The position numbers were made by a program, and so were the translations under genes. Below are positions 4,747 to 5,390 of a stretch of 5,390 nt of DNA, one piece after another. The DNA is from Hyphomicrobiales bacterium (GTDB lineage Bacteria; Pseudomonadota; Alphaproteobacteria; Rhizobiales; Aestuariivirgaceae). Every line of letters starts with the position of its first letter. The stretch's first letter is position 1. The stretch is from assembly GCA_025362535.1 (NCBI GenBank), contig JANYGE010000150.1, forward strand, positions 1 to 5,390. Reading direction: 5' to 3'. The notes under the pieces are model-generated. The model ran no database searches, was not told the origin of the DNA, and saw nothing but the letters and a program-made list of their open reading frames with translations.

Positions 4747-5390
4747 ATGAATTTAAAATCCCTTGTTATTTTGCTCGGCTTGTCGCTTGAACTTTCAGGT
4801 TCCGTATATGCGCAGTCATTGCTGGAGCCGCGCCTCACCCTTAAACCCAGCGCAGATCATGTCCCGCATGTGGCGCTGACATTTGATGCTTGCACTGGCC
4901 ATGTTGATGAGCGAATTTTACAAGGATTGATCGATAACAAAATCAAATCCACGATTTTCGTGACGGCGAGGTGGTTGAAGCGCAATCCACAGGCGATTGC
5001 GCTACTTAAAACCCATCCGGACCTGTTTGAAATTGAAAATCACGGGGCAAGGCATGTGCCTGCTATTGATGTTCCAATGAGCGTCTTTGGTTTGGCGGCA
5101 GCTGGCTCACCTGCGGCGGTGCAGGCGGAGGTTTCCGGTGGGGCGCGCGCGATTCATGATATATTCGGCTTTGAACCGAAATGGTTTCGCGGGGCAGCTG
5201 GAAAATACACCGTGCGCAGCGCTAAACAAATTGCAGACATGAATATACGCAACGCAGGTTATTCAGTTTTAGGAGATGGTGGAGCCAGCTTTTCATCAGC
5301 GAAGACCGCGCAGGTTATCGGAAATGCTGTGGATGGCGATGTGATTATAGCGCATATCAATCAGCCCAATCGGCCTGCGGGAGCTGGTGT
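4747..5390 (+). CDS. Secreted polysaccharide deacetylase-like protein (CE4/NodB fold), partial 3' end
   Basis: The first 214 residues are present and the gene runs off the window. Residues 1-22 look like a signal peptide: Lys4, a hydrophobic core (LVILLGLSLELSG), then VYA before Gln23 as a likely cleavage site. The protein should therefore act in the periplasm or outside. NodB-type motifs follow: LTFDACTG (44-51) for motif 1, NHGARH (98-103) with the two metal histidines His99 and His103 for motif 2, WFRGAAGKY (146-154) for motif 3, and VIIAHINQP (199-207) with His203 for the late histidine motif. The usual second aspartate of TFDD is alanine (Ala48), while catalytic Asp47 remains. Family members remove N- or O-acetyl groups from glycans; the glycan here is unknown. 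The start at 4747 gives the cleanest signal peptide, although the ribosome binding site is weak and an in-frame ATG lies at 4684. Confidence 0.85.
   Translation, partial: MNLKSLVILLGLSLELSGSVYAQSLLEPRLTLKPSADHVPHVALTFDACTGHVDERILQGLIDNKIKSTIFVTARWLKRNPQAIALLKTHPDLFEIENHGARHVPAIDVPMSVFGLAAAGSPAAVQAEVSGGARAIHDIFGFEPKWFRGAAGKYTVRSAKQIADMNIRNAGYSVLGDGGASFSSAKTAQVIGNAVDGDVIIAHINQPNRPAGAG

Noticed and set aside
4488..4838. 116-residue minus-strand frame overlapping both the dehydrogenase and deacetylase starts
   Set aside because: It is out of frame with two well-supported genes and shows no domain features.

Overview
The window reads as ordinary chromosomal DNA from a bacterium, most likely an alphaproteobacterium. 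This rests on the style of the GabT protein, the signal-peptide-bearing deacetylase with a TFDAC motif, and roughly balanced base composition. It is an inference from protein character, not a database match. I see no rRNA, tRNA, CRISPR array, insertion sequence or phage gene.

Layout, left to right. Positions 1-199 hold no convincing gene, only a perfect 7-bp hairpin at 30-50. A minus-strand gene (200-1579) encodes a 459-residue creatinase/aminopeptidase-P (M24) fold protein whose metal site looks largely lost. A 90-bp divergent spacer (1580-1669) separates it from gabT (1670-2977, plus), a well-conserved class-III 4-aminobutyrate aminotransferase. A compact vapBC toxin-antitoxin module (minus, 2981-3579) meets gabT tail to tail with three bases between the stop codons. 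Upstream of vapB on the minus strand lies a zinc-type medium-chain dehydrogenase (3641-4657). Across an 89-bp divergent spacer is the 5' part of a secreted polysaccharide-deacetylase-like gene (plus, 4747 to the window edge).

How they may work together. The M24-fold protein and gabT share one short spacer with a perfect small inverted repeat and possible overlapping promoters. A plausible but unproven reading is that the M24-fold enzyme hydrolyses a small nitrogenous compound and GabT transaminates an omega-amino acid product. The dehydrogenase could act on a semialdehyde or alcohol, but nothing ties it to that pathway except proximity. vapBC appears self-contained: its own promoter, a 20-bp operator-like inverted repeat over the vapB ribosome binding site, and a one-base vapB/vapC overlap. 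The deacetylase is probably independent and acts outside the cytoplasm.

Most genes are recognisable families. The points worth a second look are the degenerate active sites: the M24 metal ligands, the missing structural-zinc cysteines of the dehydrogenase, and the altered first motif of the deacetylase. The compact regulatory architecture of vapBC is also notable. I do not see clear evidence of a wholly new system.
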